This document shows positions 31,156 through 39,208 of a stretch of 40,831 nucleotides of DNA, piece after piece. Every line of letters begins with the position of its first letter. Positions within the stretch are counted from its first letter, which is position 1. A model generated the notes under the pieces. That model was given only the letters and a program-made list of their open reading frames with translations. It was not told the origin of the DNA and did not search any database. The position numbers and the translations under genes were made by a program. Source of the stretch: Eubacterium sp. AF22-8LB (lineage in GTDB: Bacteria > Bacillota_I > Bacilli_A > Erysipelotrichales > Erysipelotrichaceae); the NCBI RefSeq assembly GCF_003458715.1, contig NZ_QRVI01000021.1, positions 1 to 40,831 of the forward strand, in the 5' to 3' direction.

Positions 31156-31226
31156 ATTTTGTTTTGTTGCTCGTTTACCAAATACTCTAACTATTCCTCT
31201 GTGTGGAGAATAATTAGAATTTTTCA

Positions 31227-31517
31227 TCAGTGTGCTTTTTGTTTTGGCACGAATTCAATTTTAAGCATCATATCCATGCCTTCCGCTAATCTTTTTAATA
31301 AATTGATAGACGGATTCCTTGTACCGTTCTCCAACTTACTAATATCTGCCTGATGAATACCCGTTTTTTCTGCAAGCTGCTTTTGAGTAAGATTCTGAGA
31401 TGTTCTGGCATCAACTATTGCTCTTATGATGTCGAACTCCGGCTGCAAATTATCGTATTCTTTTTTTAATTCCGGGTTCTGCATTTGTTCTCTTAAATAA
31501 TCATTAAATTTTTTCAT
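31227..31517 (-). CDS. XRE-family HTH antitoxin-like regulator
   Basis: The 96-residue protein starts at MKKFNDYL, with AAGGAAAG upstream and an ATGA overlap with the upstream frame. The N terminus ELKKEYDNLQPEFDII and the HTH (LTQKQLAEKTGIHQADISKLENGTRNPSI) are typical of HigA antitoxins. Its usual partner is a RelE/HigB toxin encoded immediately upstream; only a decayed candidate is present at 31514-31702. A promoter with a dyad overlies its 5' region, which suggests autoregulation. Orphan antitoxins may still neutralise related toxins. Confidence 0.88.
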   Translation of the reverse strand: MKKFNDYLREQMQNPELKKEYDNLQPEFDIIRAIVDARTSQNLTQKQLAEKTGIHQADISKLENGTRNPSINLLKRLAEGMDMMLKIEFVPKQKAH

Positions 31518-31702
31518 TTTTCTTTCCTTATGTTCTCTGCTAAGAGCATATGGTATATATGCCATATTGTCAATATTATTTTAACTATATTTTCGGCAGA
31601 GTACAACACCCGAAGTATTTCGGACGTGAATCTGCATATTTGAGTGGGAAATAATATCATAATGCAGATGAATGACTTCAGAAACACGCATTTCGGCAGC
31701 AT
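31514..31702 (-). pseudogene. Probable decayed HigB/RelE toxin
   Basis: The frame contains SEILRVLYSAENIVKIILT, resembling the HigB core (SDILRVLYF.., then strands), and ends LLAENIRKEK with its TGA overlapping the antitoxin ATG, the normal toxin-antitoxin junction. The N-terminal half and the conserved K-K-T-x-K-T-P region are missing, so a nonfunctional remnant is most likely. Short similarity; could be chance. Confidence 0.4.
31545..31573 (-). promoter_or_regulatory. Promoter and operator of the XRE gene
   Basis: On the minus strand TTGACA, a 17-base spacer and TATGCT. The spacer and -10 contain the inverted repeat ATATGG-(8)-CCATAT (31548-31567), well placed for autorepression by the HTH protein. 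Confidence 0.65.
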
Positions 31703-31758
31703 ATTTGGGAAAAAGAAAAACCCGCAACATCAAACGCCACGAATTTGGTTTACCATCA
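31693..31758. repeat. Direct repeat with 30376-30455, copy 2
   Basis: CGGCAGCATATTTGGGAAAA and the following CGCAACATCAAACGCCACGA match copy 1, again 3' of a symE-like gene. The sequence up to 31864 holds no recognised gene. Confidence 0.6.
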
Positions 31759-31864
31759 AAAAAGTCCTATTTATCAAGGTTTTAGTGGTATCGTTATTTC
31801 AAATATCAGGGAAACAAAAAATTTCCCCTATACGATATCTCATATAAGAGGGAATTCTCTTCGT

Positions 31865-32050
31865 TTATTTAGTCTTCATTTTATTGATGATAATTGTATC
31901 ATTAGTAAACTGAACATCAATCTTATCGCCCACATGATATCCAAGAGCTTCGAGCCACTGATTCTGAAGCTGAATTCTTGGAATCTGCTGTTTACCATTT
32001 AAACCAAGTGGTGCCTCATATACTTTGAGGCTACGTTTCGATTTATACAT
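31865..32050 (-). CDS. SymE-like small protein, copy 3
   Basis: The 61 residues start at MYKSKRSL with GGAGG upstream. Close to copy 1, with differences such as LQNQWLEALGY, VQFTND and the final KMKTK. ATG and frame are intact. It is the last gene before the right transposon end; its upstream region runs into the transposase-site array, so transposase binding could affect its expression (inference). Confidence 0.78.
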   Translation of the reverse strand: MYKSKRSLKVYEAPLGLNGKQQIPRIQLQNQWLEALGYHVGDKIDVQFTNDTIIINKMKTK

Positions 32051-32100
32051 TGTTTCCTCCCTATGAGTCAATATTTAATATGACTGGTAATTTAGGATAT

Positions 32101-32611
32101 TAGTTGCAAATTTGATATTAAAGTTATAAGGGTATTGTTAGACGCATTATAAAAAACCCTATTAAAGATGGAACGTAACAAACATAACCATTTGATGTTT
32201 CATTATTAAGGTTGGATAGGAACACTTAGTCAAATTCTTAATTTCAATATTAAAGATGGGATGTAACAAAAATGCCCCTAATTTCTCTTTTCACGAACAT
32301 TCTTGTTACATTTATATTTTTAATATTGAAAAAATAACACGCTGTTTCACTTACATTCCAAATTTAATATTGAATTCGGAAACTGATTTTTTCAGTTACA
32401 TCCCATTCTTAATATTAAATTTTGTCACATCTACAATATTCTGGAACCCCCCTATTTTAGGCTATTTCCCCTATTCGATATTAAAGATGACTCGTAACAA
32501 AAAGAATCCCTCATCATCAATATTAAGGATGAGAGGGAATTCTATTGCTTATTTGCAAAATCAATATTAACTAAATATCGCCAATATTAAGGATGGAAAT
32601 GTAATTTACCA
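32101..32611. repeat. Right transposon end with a dense array of transposase-site-like motifs
   Basis: Copies close to ATATTAAAGATGGNATGTAACA occur at about 32157-32180, 32203-32220, 32246-32268, 32471-32500 and 32517-32540, and at the terminus (32581-32611). Inverted copies lie at about 32350-32374 and 32393-32425. This exceeds the number at the left end, the asymmetry seen in Tn7 and relatives. No gene is seen in this stretch. Confidence 0.82.
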
Positions 32612-33238
32612 ATAAATGGGTACACTTAATTCTAAGCACTCATTTACCGTGATCATAGTACCACTTTTATATGTAGCTTCAATCACCACTAAATTGTCAC
32701 TTAGTGCTGCAATCAAACGATTTCGCCATGGAAAATGATACGCCAATGGTTTTACGTGCATCGGATATTCACTTAAAATAAGTCCACTTTTTTTCATCCT
32801 CTCATATAGATATGCATTTTCCTTTGGATAAATAACATTGATTCCACACCCTAATACACCTATTGTTTTATCTGCATTTAAATGAGCCCTTGCATCAATT
32901 CCCTTTGCTAGTCCTGAAACAATCACATACTTTGATTTTAATCTTTGAACAATTGTATCCGTGTTTTGTAATGCTTCTAATGAGCAATTTCGTGCTCCTA
33001 CAATACCTATTCCTTTTCTTTTTAATAAATCAATGTCTCCTTGATAGAAAATAATCCATGGCGGATAACGTAGCCTTTTAAATGCATCTGGATACATATC
33101 ATCTACGATTGTAAAGTATGTATATGGATATGAAATGATGGAATAATCTTCATGTGCCTTTATAGCATTGCCAATTTTTTTCCAATCTCCATCATATTGA
33201 ATGGCATACCATAAAATAGCTTCCCGTTCTATTTTCAT
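32606..33238 (-). pseudogene. dprA: 5' part of dprA, cut by the transposon
   Basis: DprA loads RecA on incoming single-stranded DNA during natural transformation. The first 209 residues are genuine: GIGIVGARNCS, VSGLAKGIDARAHLNA, GVLGCGINVIYPKENAYLYE and FPWRNRLIAALSDNLVVIEA are Rossmann-fold DprA/Smf signatures. After SVPIY the transposon adds W and a stop. About 35 C-terminal residues, the last strand and helix of the fold, are lost (fragment at 13215-13323). Activity is doubtful. A terminator separates it from rnhB, and its ribosome binding site is weak. Confidence 0.95.
32612..32615. repeat. Target-site duplication, right copy (ATAA)
   Basis: Matches 13320-13323. The element's final CA (32610-32611) mirrors the TG at 13324-13325. 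Confidence 0.7.
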
Positions 33239-33250
33239 ATACTCATATAC

Positions 33251-33282
33251 GAAAAAAAAGAGACTTTTTTTTAGAAAAGTCT
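33251..33282 (-). terminator. Terminator at the end of rnhB
   Basis: On the minus strand AGACTTTT and AAAAGTCT form a perfect 8-bp stem followed by CTTTTTTTT; it overlaps the rnhB stop. It would limit read-through into dprA. Confidence 0.8.
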
Positions 33283-33879
33283 AATTTCTTCAAGTTTTTT
33301 TACAGGACCATAGCTTCTACGATAAAAATCTTGTAGTCCATATTGATTTAAAGCTTCAATATGAGCCTTTGTTGGATACCCCTTATGTTTTGCCAAACCA
33401 TATTGAGGATACATTTCATCTAATTTTTTCATCCAACGATCTCGTGTTACTTTTGCAAGAATACTTGCAGCCGCAATCGACAATGATTTTTGGTCCCCTT
33501 TTACAATAGCTTCATACGATTTATCAATATTCGGTAACGGCATCGCATCACTTAACACAAAATCACATTTTGCACGATTCGCTATCTCCATCATTGCTTC
33601 TTGAGTAGCTCTATAAATATTTTTTTTATCAATTGTTTTTTCATCCACCACAAGAATCTGATAATATAAAGCATCTTGAATAATTGTTTTGAAAAGCGCC
33701 TCTCGCTTTTTCTCACTTAACTTTTTCGAATCATCGATCAATGCATTTTCATATCCAACTGGAAAAATAACACCAGCAACCATTAATGGACCTGCGATGG
33801 GTCCTCGGCCTGCTTCATCCATGCCTAGTATAATTTTATTCTCATCCCAAAAATCACACTCTAATGGTCTAGCAAGCAT
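33271..33879 (-). CDS. rnhB: Ribonuclease HII
   Basis: The 202-residue enzyme removes ribonucleotides from DNA. The active-site aspartates and glutamate are seen in GMDEAGRGPIAGP, VLSDAMPLP (first half) and SILAKVTRDRWM; the C-terminal HKGYPTKAHIEAL is also typical. Its start overlaps the end of rbgA by 11 bases. Confidence 0.97.
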   Translation of the reverse strand: MLARPLECDFWDENKIILGMDEAGRGPIAGPLMVAGVIFPVGYENALIDDSKKLSEKKREALFKTIIQDALYYQILVVDEKTIDKKNIYRATQEAMMEIANRAKCDFVLSDAMPLPNIDKSYEAIVKGDQKSLSIAAASILAKVTRDRWMKKLDEMYPQYGLAKHKGYPTKAHIEALNQYGLQDFYRRSYGPVKKLEEIRLF

Positions 33880-34717
33880 TTGGTTTCTCCCAAGTTATCA
33901 ATTCACACTTGTTTTCACGAATATCCTTCACAAAGCTTAACATCAAACGATTTTCGTCTATGTCACCCTTTAATAAATACCCACGCTTAACAGCAATATT
34001 TTGCAATGTTTCGTAAGGTGTATCGGCAATTTCAACATGATATACTGTATCAAAAATTTCCGGCTTTTCCTTCATTAGATATTCACACGCAAATAATGCC
34101 AAATCATCCATGTTTACAACTTGATCTTTTACAGATCCAAGTAAAGCTAGCTTCAAACCAATTTCCTGATCTTCGAATTTTGGCCATAAGACACCTGGTG
34201 TATCTAACAACTCAAGCGTTTGTCCAACCTTGATCCATTGTAAACTCTTCGTAACACCTGGACGATCTCCTGTTTGTGCTGCTTTTCTTTTCGCAAATGT
34301 ATTAATAAAAGTACTTTTTCCAACATTAGGAATACCGCAAACCATTGCACGCAAGGCTCTTGGTTTCATGCCACGACGTTTTTGTTTTTCGATTAAATTC
34401 ACACATAAATCATTGGATGCTTTAATTAGCTGCTTTGAAAAATTCTCATGAATAAAATCTAATGCCAAAACCTTTTGATTCTCTGTTTCTAAAGCAGATA
34501 CCCATTGTTTGGTAACTTCCTTATCCGCCTTATCCTTTTTAGATAAAAGAATCAGTCTTGGCTTATTTTGTATCAATTGATCCAACATTGGATTCTTGCT
34601 TGCCTCTGGCATTCTGGCATCACGAATCTCAATCACAAAATCAACTTTTTTTAAATTCTCTTCCATTTGCCTTTTGGCTTTGGTCATATGACCTGGAAAC
34701 CATTGAACATTTGCCAC
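33869..34717 (-). CDS. rbgA: Ribosome biogenesis GTPase RbgA/YlqF
   Basis: The 282-residue protein is a circularly permuted GTPase: the G4 motif (LLSKKDKAD) comes before G1 (GIPNVGKST) and G3 (DTPG). The N terminus MANVQWFPGHMTKAKRQM is diagnostic. It acts late in 50S subunit assembly. Its ATG overlaps the lepB stop, and lepB-rbgA-rnhB is a standard Firmicutes order. Confidence 0.97.
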   Translation of the reverse strand: MANVQWFPGHMTKAKRQMEENLKKVDFVIEIRDARMPEASKNPMLDQLIQNKPRLILLSKKDKADKEVTKQWVSALETENQKVLALDFIHENFSKQLIKASNDLCVNLIEKQKRRGMKPRALRAMVCGIPNVGKSTFINTFAKRKAAQTGDRPGVTKSLQWIKVGQTLELLDTPGVLWPKFEDQEIGLKLALLGSVKDQVVNMDDLALFACEYLMKEKPEIFDTVYHVEIADTPYETLQNIAVKRGYLLKGDIDENRLMLSFVKDIRENKCELITWEKPNAC

Positions 34718-35346
34718 TAGTCTTTCACTCCCATATCTGAAAATGGTAATAATACCAACATATTCTTCGCAAATAACTGTGATTTTTTCACAGGACCCAC
34801 ATATCTAGAATCTTTAGAATATGGTCGATTATCCCCCATTACATAATATTCATCGTTATCTAATTTAACTTCATCAAAATCTTTTACATCTGTATTGTCT
34901 TCATTAGGCACTTTATTAAAATACCCAAATTTATCAACACAAGATTGACGATAATCAGGATCAATATATTGTGTTTCATCCAAAACCTTTCCGTTTATAA
35001 ACACAACATCATTCACACAAGTAACTGTATCACCAGGTAATCCAATTACACGTTTTACCCAGTGTGTTTTTTGGCCATCTTCTTCCATTGTTACAACGAC
35101 AATATCCCCTCGTTCTACACCATTTAATAGAACGCCACCGACGTTTGTGAAACCGAATTCCCCATCTTTTAATGTAGGATACATACTCTTGCCATCAACA
35201 CGTACTGGGTGTGCAACAAAATTCACGAATAATAAAATTACAATCGCACTAACAACAAATACTTTAACAAAGCCTAAAATATCCTCTAATAATGTGCGAT
35301 CATCATCTTCGTTATATCTTAGCTCACTTTTGTTTGATTTCTTCAT
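34717..35346 (-). CDS. lepB: Signal peptidase I
   Basis: The 209-residue protein starts at MKKSNKSE, with GGGGGA 9-10 bases upstream; a TTG at 35364 would overlap that ribosome binding site. There is one N-terminal membrane helix (VFVVSAIVILLFVNFVAHP). The catalytic serine is in DGKSMYPTL, the lysine in HWVKRVIGLPGD, and box E is in YVMGDNRPYSKDSRYVG. It cleaves Sec signal peptides, which would include those of the DGR target and other element surface proteins. Confidence 0.96.
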   Translation of the reverse strand: MKKSNKSELRYNEDDDRTLLEDILGFVKVFVVSAIVILLFVNFVAHPVRVDGKSMYPTLKDGEFGFTNVGGVLLNGVERGDIVVVTMEEDGQKTHWVKRVIGLPGDTVTCVNDVVFINGKVLDETQYIDPDYRQSCVDKFGYFNKVPNEDNTDVKDFDEVKLDNDEYYVMGDNRPYSKDSRYVGPVKKSQLFAKNMLVLLPFSDMGVKD

Positions 35347-35395
35347 ATTCTTTTTATCCCCCAAATTGTTATAAATCTATTATAAATCTATTTAG

Positions 35396-35426
35396 AAAAA
35401 AAAGCCTGAAAATCAGACTTTTTTAA
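35396..35426 (-). terminator. Terminator between rplS and lepB
   Basis: On the minus strand AAAAAGTCTG and CAGGCTTTTT pair around ATTTT (one G-U), followed by T residues. Confidence 0.75.
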
Positions 35427-35430
35427 ACAA

Positions 35431-35778
35431 TTAACGAACTTCTTTAAGACGAGCAGCTTTACCTGAACGGTTACGTAAGTAAGTCAACTTATTACGACGT
35501 ACTTTACCGTGACGAACTACTTCAATGTGATCAATGATTGGTGAGTGGATAGGGAATTTACGTTCAACACCAATTTGATTAGAAATCTTACGAACTGTAA
35601 ATGTTTCAGAGATTCCTCCACCTGCACGTTCAATTACAACACCTTCGAATACCTGGATACGGCTCTTGTCACCTTCTTTGATTTTAACGTGAACACGAAC
35701 AGTACTACCAGAACGGAATGCTGGAATGTCAGTCTTCAATTGTGATTTTGTTACTTCATTAACTAATCCTAAGTTCAT
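35431..35778 (-). CDS. rplS: 50S ribosomal protein L19
   Basis: The 115 residues match L19 throughout: FRSGSTVRVHVKIKEGDKSR, IQVFEGVVIERAGGG, TFTVRKISNQIGVERKFP and RRNKLTYLRNRSGKAARLKE. It lies at the 30S-50S interface. Ribosome binding site AGAAGGAGAAAAG. Confidence 0.98.
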   Translation of the reverse strand: MNLGLVNEVTKSQLKTDIPAFRSGSTVRVHVKIKEGDKSRIQVFEGVVIERAGGGISETFTVRKISNQIGVERKFPIHSPIIDHIEVVRHGKVRRNKLTYLRNRSGKAARLKEVR

Positions 35779-35893
35779 TTTCTTTTCTCCTTCTCTTCTA
35801 ATATTTGGTTATCAGTTCATTCACACAATGTGTCAGCGGAACTACCTATGCGTAAACGCCTATTTATATTATCATGTCAATAGGTTTTACGCA
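35779..35893 (-). promoter_or_regulatory. rplS leader with long inverted repeat, candidate L19 leader and promoter
   Basis: On the minus strand TTGCGT, 17 bases, TAATAT could form a promoter. GCGTAAAACCTATT pairs with AATAGGCGTTTACGC to make a long imperfect stem, followed by GACACATTGTGT. Firmicutes rplS genes often have an autoregulatory L19 leader RNA; the position fits, but the consensus was not verified. Confidence 0.45.
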
Positions 35894-35896
35894 AGG

Positions 35897-36619
35897 TTAA
35901 TTTTCTTTTTTTAATACTGCATCGACAATCTTTTGATCTTCTTTATTTAAATCTAAATTTTCTAATAAATCCGGACGATACATCGCTGTTCTTTTTAAAG
36001 ACTCTTCATGTCTATACTTCTTGATGTTCGCATGATGACCACTCAACAATACATCTGGAACTCTTTTTCCATCATAGATTTCTGGCCTAGTATATTGAGG
36101 ATATTCTAAAAGTCCATTTGAGAAAGAATCATCATCACTTGAATCTTGACGAATAACTCCAGGCAATATACGTAATATACAATCACACATAACCATGCAT
36201 GCACTTTCACCACCTGTTAATACAAAGTCACCTAAAGACATTTGAATATCTACATAATCGCGAATTCTTTCATCAAATCCTTCATAGTGCCCACAAATAA
36301 AAATTAAATGTTCTTTTAATGATAATTTTTTAGCTACCTTCTGATTAAAGGTTTTTCCTTGTGGTGTCAATAAAATGACCGTACTATTTTCCGTACGAAT
36401 GGATTCTAATGCATCTAATATAGGCTGACACATTAAAACCATTCCTGCTCCACCACCATATGGAGTATCATCGACATGGCCATGTTTTTCTTTTGTGAAT
36501 TGACGAAAATCAATAGTTTCAAATTCAAATAACTCTTTTTCTTTGGCACGCTTAAGAATACTTGTCGTCATCAATGGTTCAAAATATTCTGGGAATAATG
36601 TTAATACTGATATTTTCAT
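35897..36619 (-). CDS. trmD: tRNA (guanine-N1)-methyltransferase
   Basis: The 240-residue SPOUT enzyme makes m1G37. KISVLTLFPEYFEPL, DDTPYGGGAGMVL, ICGHYEGFDERI and the knot motif SLGDFVLTGGESA are diagnostic. The ATG overlaps the rimM stop by four bases. Confidence 0.98.
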   Translation of the reverse strand: MKISVLTLFPEYFEPLMTTSILKRAKEKELFEFETIDFRQFTKEKHGHVDDTPYGGGAGMVLMCQPILDALESIRTENSTVILLTPQGKTFNQKVAKKLSLKEHLIFICGHYEGFDERIRDYVDIQMSLGDFVLTGGESACMVMCDCILRILPGVIRQDSSDDDSFSNGLLEYPQYTRPEIYDGKRVPDVLLSGHHANIKKYRHEESLKRTAMYRPDLLENLDLNKEDQKIVDAVLKKEN

Positions 36620-37104
36620 CGTAAACCATCCATTTCGCGAATTGTGATTTCATGTGTATCTTTATTTACATCCAATATGAATGCCTGTACAAAAGGCAAT
36701 AAGAAACTATTTCCCTTTGATTTAACACGAAGTACTAAATTGGCACCTGTTTCTAAGATATCCACGACTTCACCAAGATTTTCTTTTTCCTCATTATAAA
36801 CTGTACAATGCATCAATTCATGATAATAGTATTGTCCGTCTTCAAGTTCAGGCAAATCCTCTTGGGCAATAAATAGATTCTTTGTCTTCAACAATTCAGC
36901 TTTTTCAATTGAATCTACCCCTTCAAAGTAACAATAACCAAAACCCTTTTGTTCGCGATAACGCACAACGGTTAAAGTACGACCATCTTCTAAATGTAAT
37001 ACTCTACCCTTTTCAAAACGATGTTGCGGATCATCTGTCACAAGATATAATTTACATTCACCCTTAAGTCCATGAGTATTAATGATTTGAGCTACTTTTA
37101 TCAT
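36616..37104 (-). CDS. rimM: 16S rRNA-processing protein
   Basis: The 162 residues have an N-terminal RimM barrel (QIINTHGLKGECKLYLVTDD) and a C-terminal PRC-like barrel (YYYHELMHCTVYNEEKENLG; LLPFVQAFILDVNKD). It aids 30S maturation with S19. AGGAGG before the ATG; coupled to trmD. Confidence 0.96.
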   Translation of the reverse strand: MIKVAQIINTHGLKGECKLYLVTDDPQHRFEKGRVLHLEDGRTLTVVRYREQKGFGYCYFEGVDSIEKAELLKTKNLFIAQEDLPELEDGQYYYHELMHCTVYNEEKENLGEVVDILETGANLVLRVKSKGNSFLLPFVQAFILDVNKDTHEITIREMDGLR

Positions 37105-37120
37105 ATGTTCCTCCTAAAAA

Positions 37121-37145
37121 AATCAGGATGTGAAATCACATCCTA
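37121..37145 (-). terminator. Hairpin between khpA and rimM
   Basis: AGGATGTG-aaat-CACATCCT, a perfect 8-bp stem overlapping the khpA stop, followed by GATTTTTTT on the minus strand. A terminator or attenuator within the operon. Confidence 0.7.
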
Positions 37146-37391
37146 ATAAGCTTCAAATTTTACTGAAATTCTTTTATGTACATCACGAGCTGCAATAGAC
37201 ATCATTTGACGAATACTGCTGGCCATAATTCCCTTACGACCAATTAAACGTGCGACATCTTCGCTATTGGCATATACATACAATAAAATTTCATTATCAT
37301 TTGTAGTTGCCATTGTTTTTACAGATAATGCTTTTTGATCATCTACAAGTGGTAAACAAATGTCTAATAATGTTTTTTCTAAATCAATCAT
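37143..37391 (-). CDS. khpA: KH-domain RNA-binding protein KhpA/YlqC
   Basis: The 82 residues have the KH motif VARLIGRKGIMASSIRQMM. In Firmicutes it partners KhpB in RNA binding and cell-length control. It begins at the rpsP stop (one-base overlap), the usual rpsP-khpA-rimM-trmD order. Confidence 0.95.
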   Translation of the reverse strand: MIDLEKTLLDICLPLVDDQKALSVKTMATTNDNEILLYVYANSEDVARLIGRKGIMASSIRQMMSIAARDVHKRISVKFEAY

Positions 37392-37660
37392 TATTTTGAA
37401 CTTTTAGCTTCGTGCATTTCTTTTAAAACACCTTCGTGTGATAAAATTGAACGAACTGTATCAGTTGGTTGTGCACCATTGCTTAACCATTTCTTTGTTA
37501 ATTCTTTGTCTAAAGTTACTTTGTTTTCTGCTTTAGTTGGGTTGTATGTACCGATTTGTTCGATAAAACGACCGTCACGAGGACTACGTGAGTCAGCAGC
37601 TACTATACGGTAGAAAGGAGCACCCTTTTTACCCATTCTTTTTAAACGTAATTTAACCAT
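37391..37660 (-). CDS. rpsP: 30S ribosomal protein S16
   Basis: The 89 residues match S16: VKLRLKRMGKKGAPFYRIVA, DSRSPRDGRFIEQIGTYNP and LSNGAQPTDTVRSIL. AGGTAGGA upstream of the ATG. A terminator after ffh means that it probably starts its own transcript. Confidence 0.98.
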   Translation of the reverse strand: MVKLRLKRMGKKGAPFYRIVAADSRSPRDGRFIEQIGTYNPTKAENKVTLDKELTKKWLSNGAQPTDTVRSILSHEGVLKEMHEAKSSK

Positions 37661-37719
37661 ATTTAAATTCCTACCTTTTCTAATTTATTAAAGCTCATAA
37701 AGAATAACACGAATAAAAT

Positions 37720-37749
37720 AAGGTGTCAAGTATTTTTACTTTACACCTT
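37720..37749 (-). terminator. Terminator of ffh
   Basis: On the minus strand AAGGTGTAAAGTA and TACTTGACACCTT pair around AAAA (one mismatch), followed by ATTTTATT. Confidence 0.85.
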
Positions 37750-37756
37750 ATAATTT

Positions 37757-39175
37757 TTATTTTTTCTTCTTTTTCTTCTTTGATTTTTGTTTCTTGCTAC
37801 CAGCATGCTTTGACATTCCAGGCATTCCACCACCACGTTGCATATTCTGCAGTGCTGACATATCTGGCATTTTTGTCTTACCACTCATCAATTTCGTCAT
37901 CATCTGCATTTGATCTAACTGATTGATCAATCGGTTAACATCCATGACTTTAACACCAGCACCCTTCGCAATACGATTCTTTCTTGATGCTTTTAAACAT
38001 GATGGATTTTCACGTTCATACTCCGTCATAGATAAAATAATGGCTTCACTTTTTTTCATTTGTGAATTCATTTTTTCATCATCTAAATTTTTGGCAACTT
38101 TATTAATACCTGGAATCATATTCATCATTTTTTGCATAGATCCCATTTTAGATACTTGGCCTAGTTGCGCTAGCAAATCATTGAATGTAAAAACACCCTG
38201 TTTCATACGTTCAGCTGTTTTCTTCTGAACATCCATATCTAACTTATCTTGTGCCTGCTCAACTAAAGATACAATATCTCCCATTCCCAAGATACGGTCT
38301 GCCATACGATCTGGGTGGAATTCTTCTAAATCATCAACTTTTTCACCATTCGATACAAACAAAACTGGCACATTTGTGATTGAACGTACAGATAATAATC
38401 CACCACCACGTGCATCACCATCCATCTTAGTAACGACTAATCCAGTTATAGATAATTGTTCGTTGAATTCCTTTGCGACAGTGACAATATCTTGACCCGT
38501 CATCGCATCTACAGTTAATAAAATTTCATCCGGAACAACAAGCTCCTTCATTTGTTGAAGTTCTTGCATCAATGCTTCATCAATATGTAAACGACCAGCC
38601 GTATCAAAAATAACTAAATCTTTTTGACGATCCTTTGCGTATGATAATGCTTGTTTTGCAGTTTCAACAGCCGATGTTTCAGGTCCACAAGTAAAAACTT
38701 CTACATCAATACTCTTTCCTAATGTCTGTAACTGTTCAATTGCTGCAGGACGAACAACGTCACATGCTACTAATAAAACACGGCGTGCCAATTTATTCTT
38801 TGCATAGTTAGCAATTTTCGCACTTGCAGTCGTTTTACCAGTACCCTGTAAACCAACCATCATAACAGTTGTCATGCCTTGCTTTTTAAAGTGAATACGT
38901 GCATCCTCTTCACCTAATAATGCTTGCAATTCATCATGTACGATTTTAACAACCATCTGACTAGGGTTTAAAGAATCTAAAACTTCTTGTCCTAGTGCTT
39001 TTTCTTTTACATTTTCGACAAAACTCTTAACTACATCATAGTTAACATCTGCCTCTAACAATGACATGCGCACTTCTTTTAACATGTCAGTCATATTTTT
39101 TTCAGTTAGTTTTCCCTGTCCTGAAATATTTTTAAATGCTTTATTTAAACGTTCACTTAATGATTCAAATGCCAT
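37757..39175 (-). CDS. ffh: Signal recognition particle GTPase Ffh
   Basis: The 472 residues have N, G and M domains. G1 is GLQGTGKTTASAKIA, G3 is DTAGRLHID, G4 is TKMDGDARGG, and the M domain is methionine-rich (MGSMQKMMNMIPG; LDQMQMMTKLMSG). It targets nascent membrane proteins with 4.5S RNA and FtsY. The poly-lysine tail is an ordinary variation. Confidence 0.98.
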   Translation of the reverse strand: MAFESLSERLNKAFKNISGQGKLTEKNMTDMLKEVRMSLLEADVNYDVVKSFVENVKEKALGQEVLDSLNPSQMVVKIVHDELQALLGEEDARIHFKKQGMTTVMMVGLQGTGKTTASAKIANYAKNKLARRVLLVACDVVRPAAIEQLQTLGKSIDVEVFTCGPETSAVETAKQALSYAKDRQKDLVIFDTAGRLHIDEALMQELQQMKELVVPDEILLTVDAMTGQDIVTVAKEFNEQLSITGLVVTKMDGDARGGGLLSVRSITNVPVLFVSNGEKVDDLEEFHPDRMADRILGMGDIVSLVEQAQDKLDMDVQKKTAERMKQGVFTFNDLLAQLGQVSKMGSMQKMMNMIPGINKVAKNLDDEKMNSQMKKSEAIILSMTEYERENPSCLKASRKNRIAKGAGVKVMDVNRLINQLDQMQMMTKLMSGKTKMPDMSALQNMQRGGGMPGMSKHAGSKKQKSKKKKKKK

Positions 39176-39208
39176 AAATAATAATCTCCCTAAACTATTT
39201 TAGTTTAC

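Larger units (their letters stand above)
13324..32611. mobile_element. 19.3-kb Tn7-like transposon carrying a diversity-generating retroelement
   Basis: The element starts TGATAGATCCCCATTCCATC and ends, read inward from the right, TGGTAAATTACATTTCCATC. These align without gaps and continue to match for about 30 bp. It splits dprA and is flanked by ATAA on both sides. Multiple subterminal copies of the end motif occur at both ends, as in the Tn7 family. Transposition genes (tnsA, tnsB-tniQ fusion, tniQ, zinc modules) fill the left third. Cargo fills the rest: resolvase-like protein, RHH protein, lipoprotein, three symE-like copies, a complete DGR with surface genes, and an XRE antitoxin. No TnsC ATPase gene is present. 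The transposition genes look more GC-rich than the host block, which suggests transfer. Confidence 0.92.
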
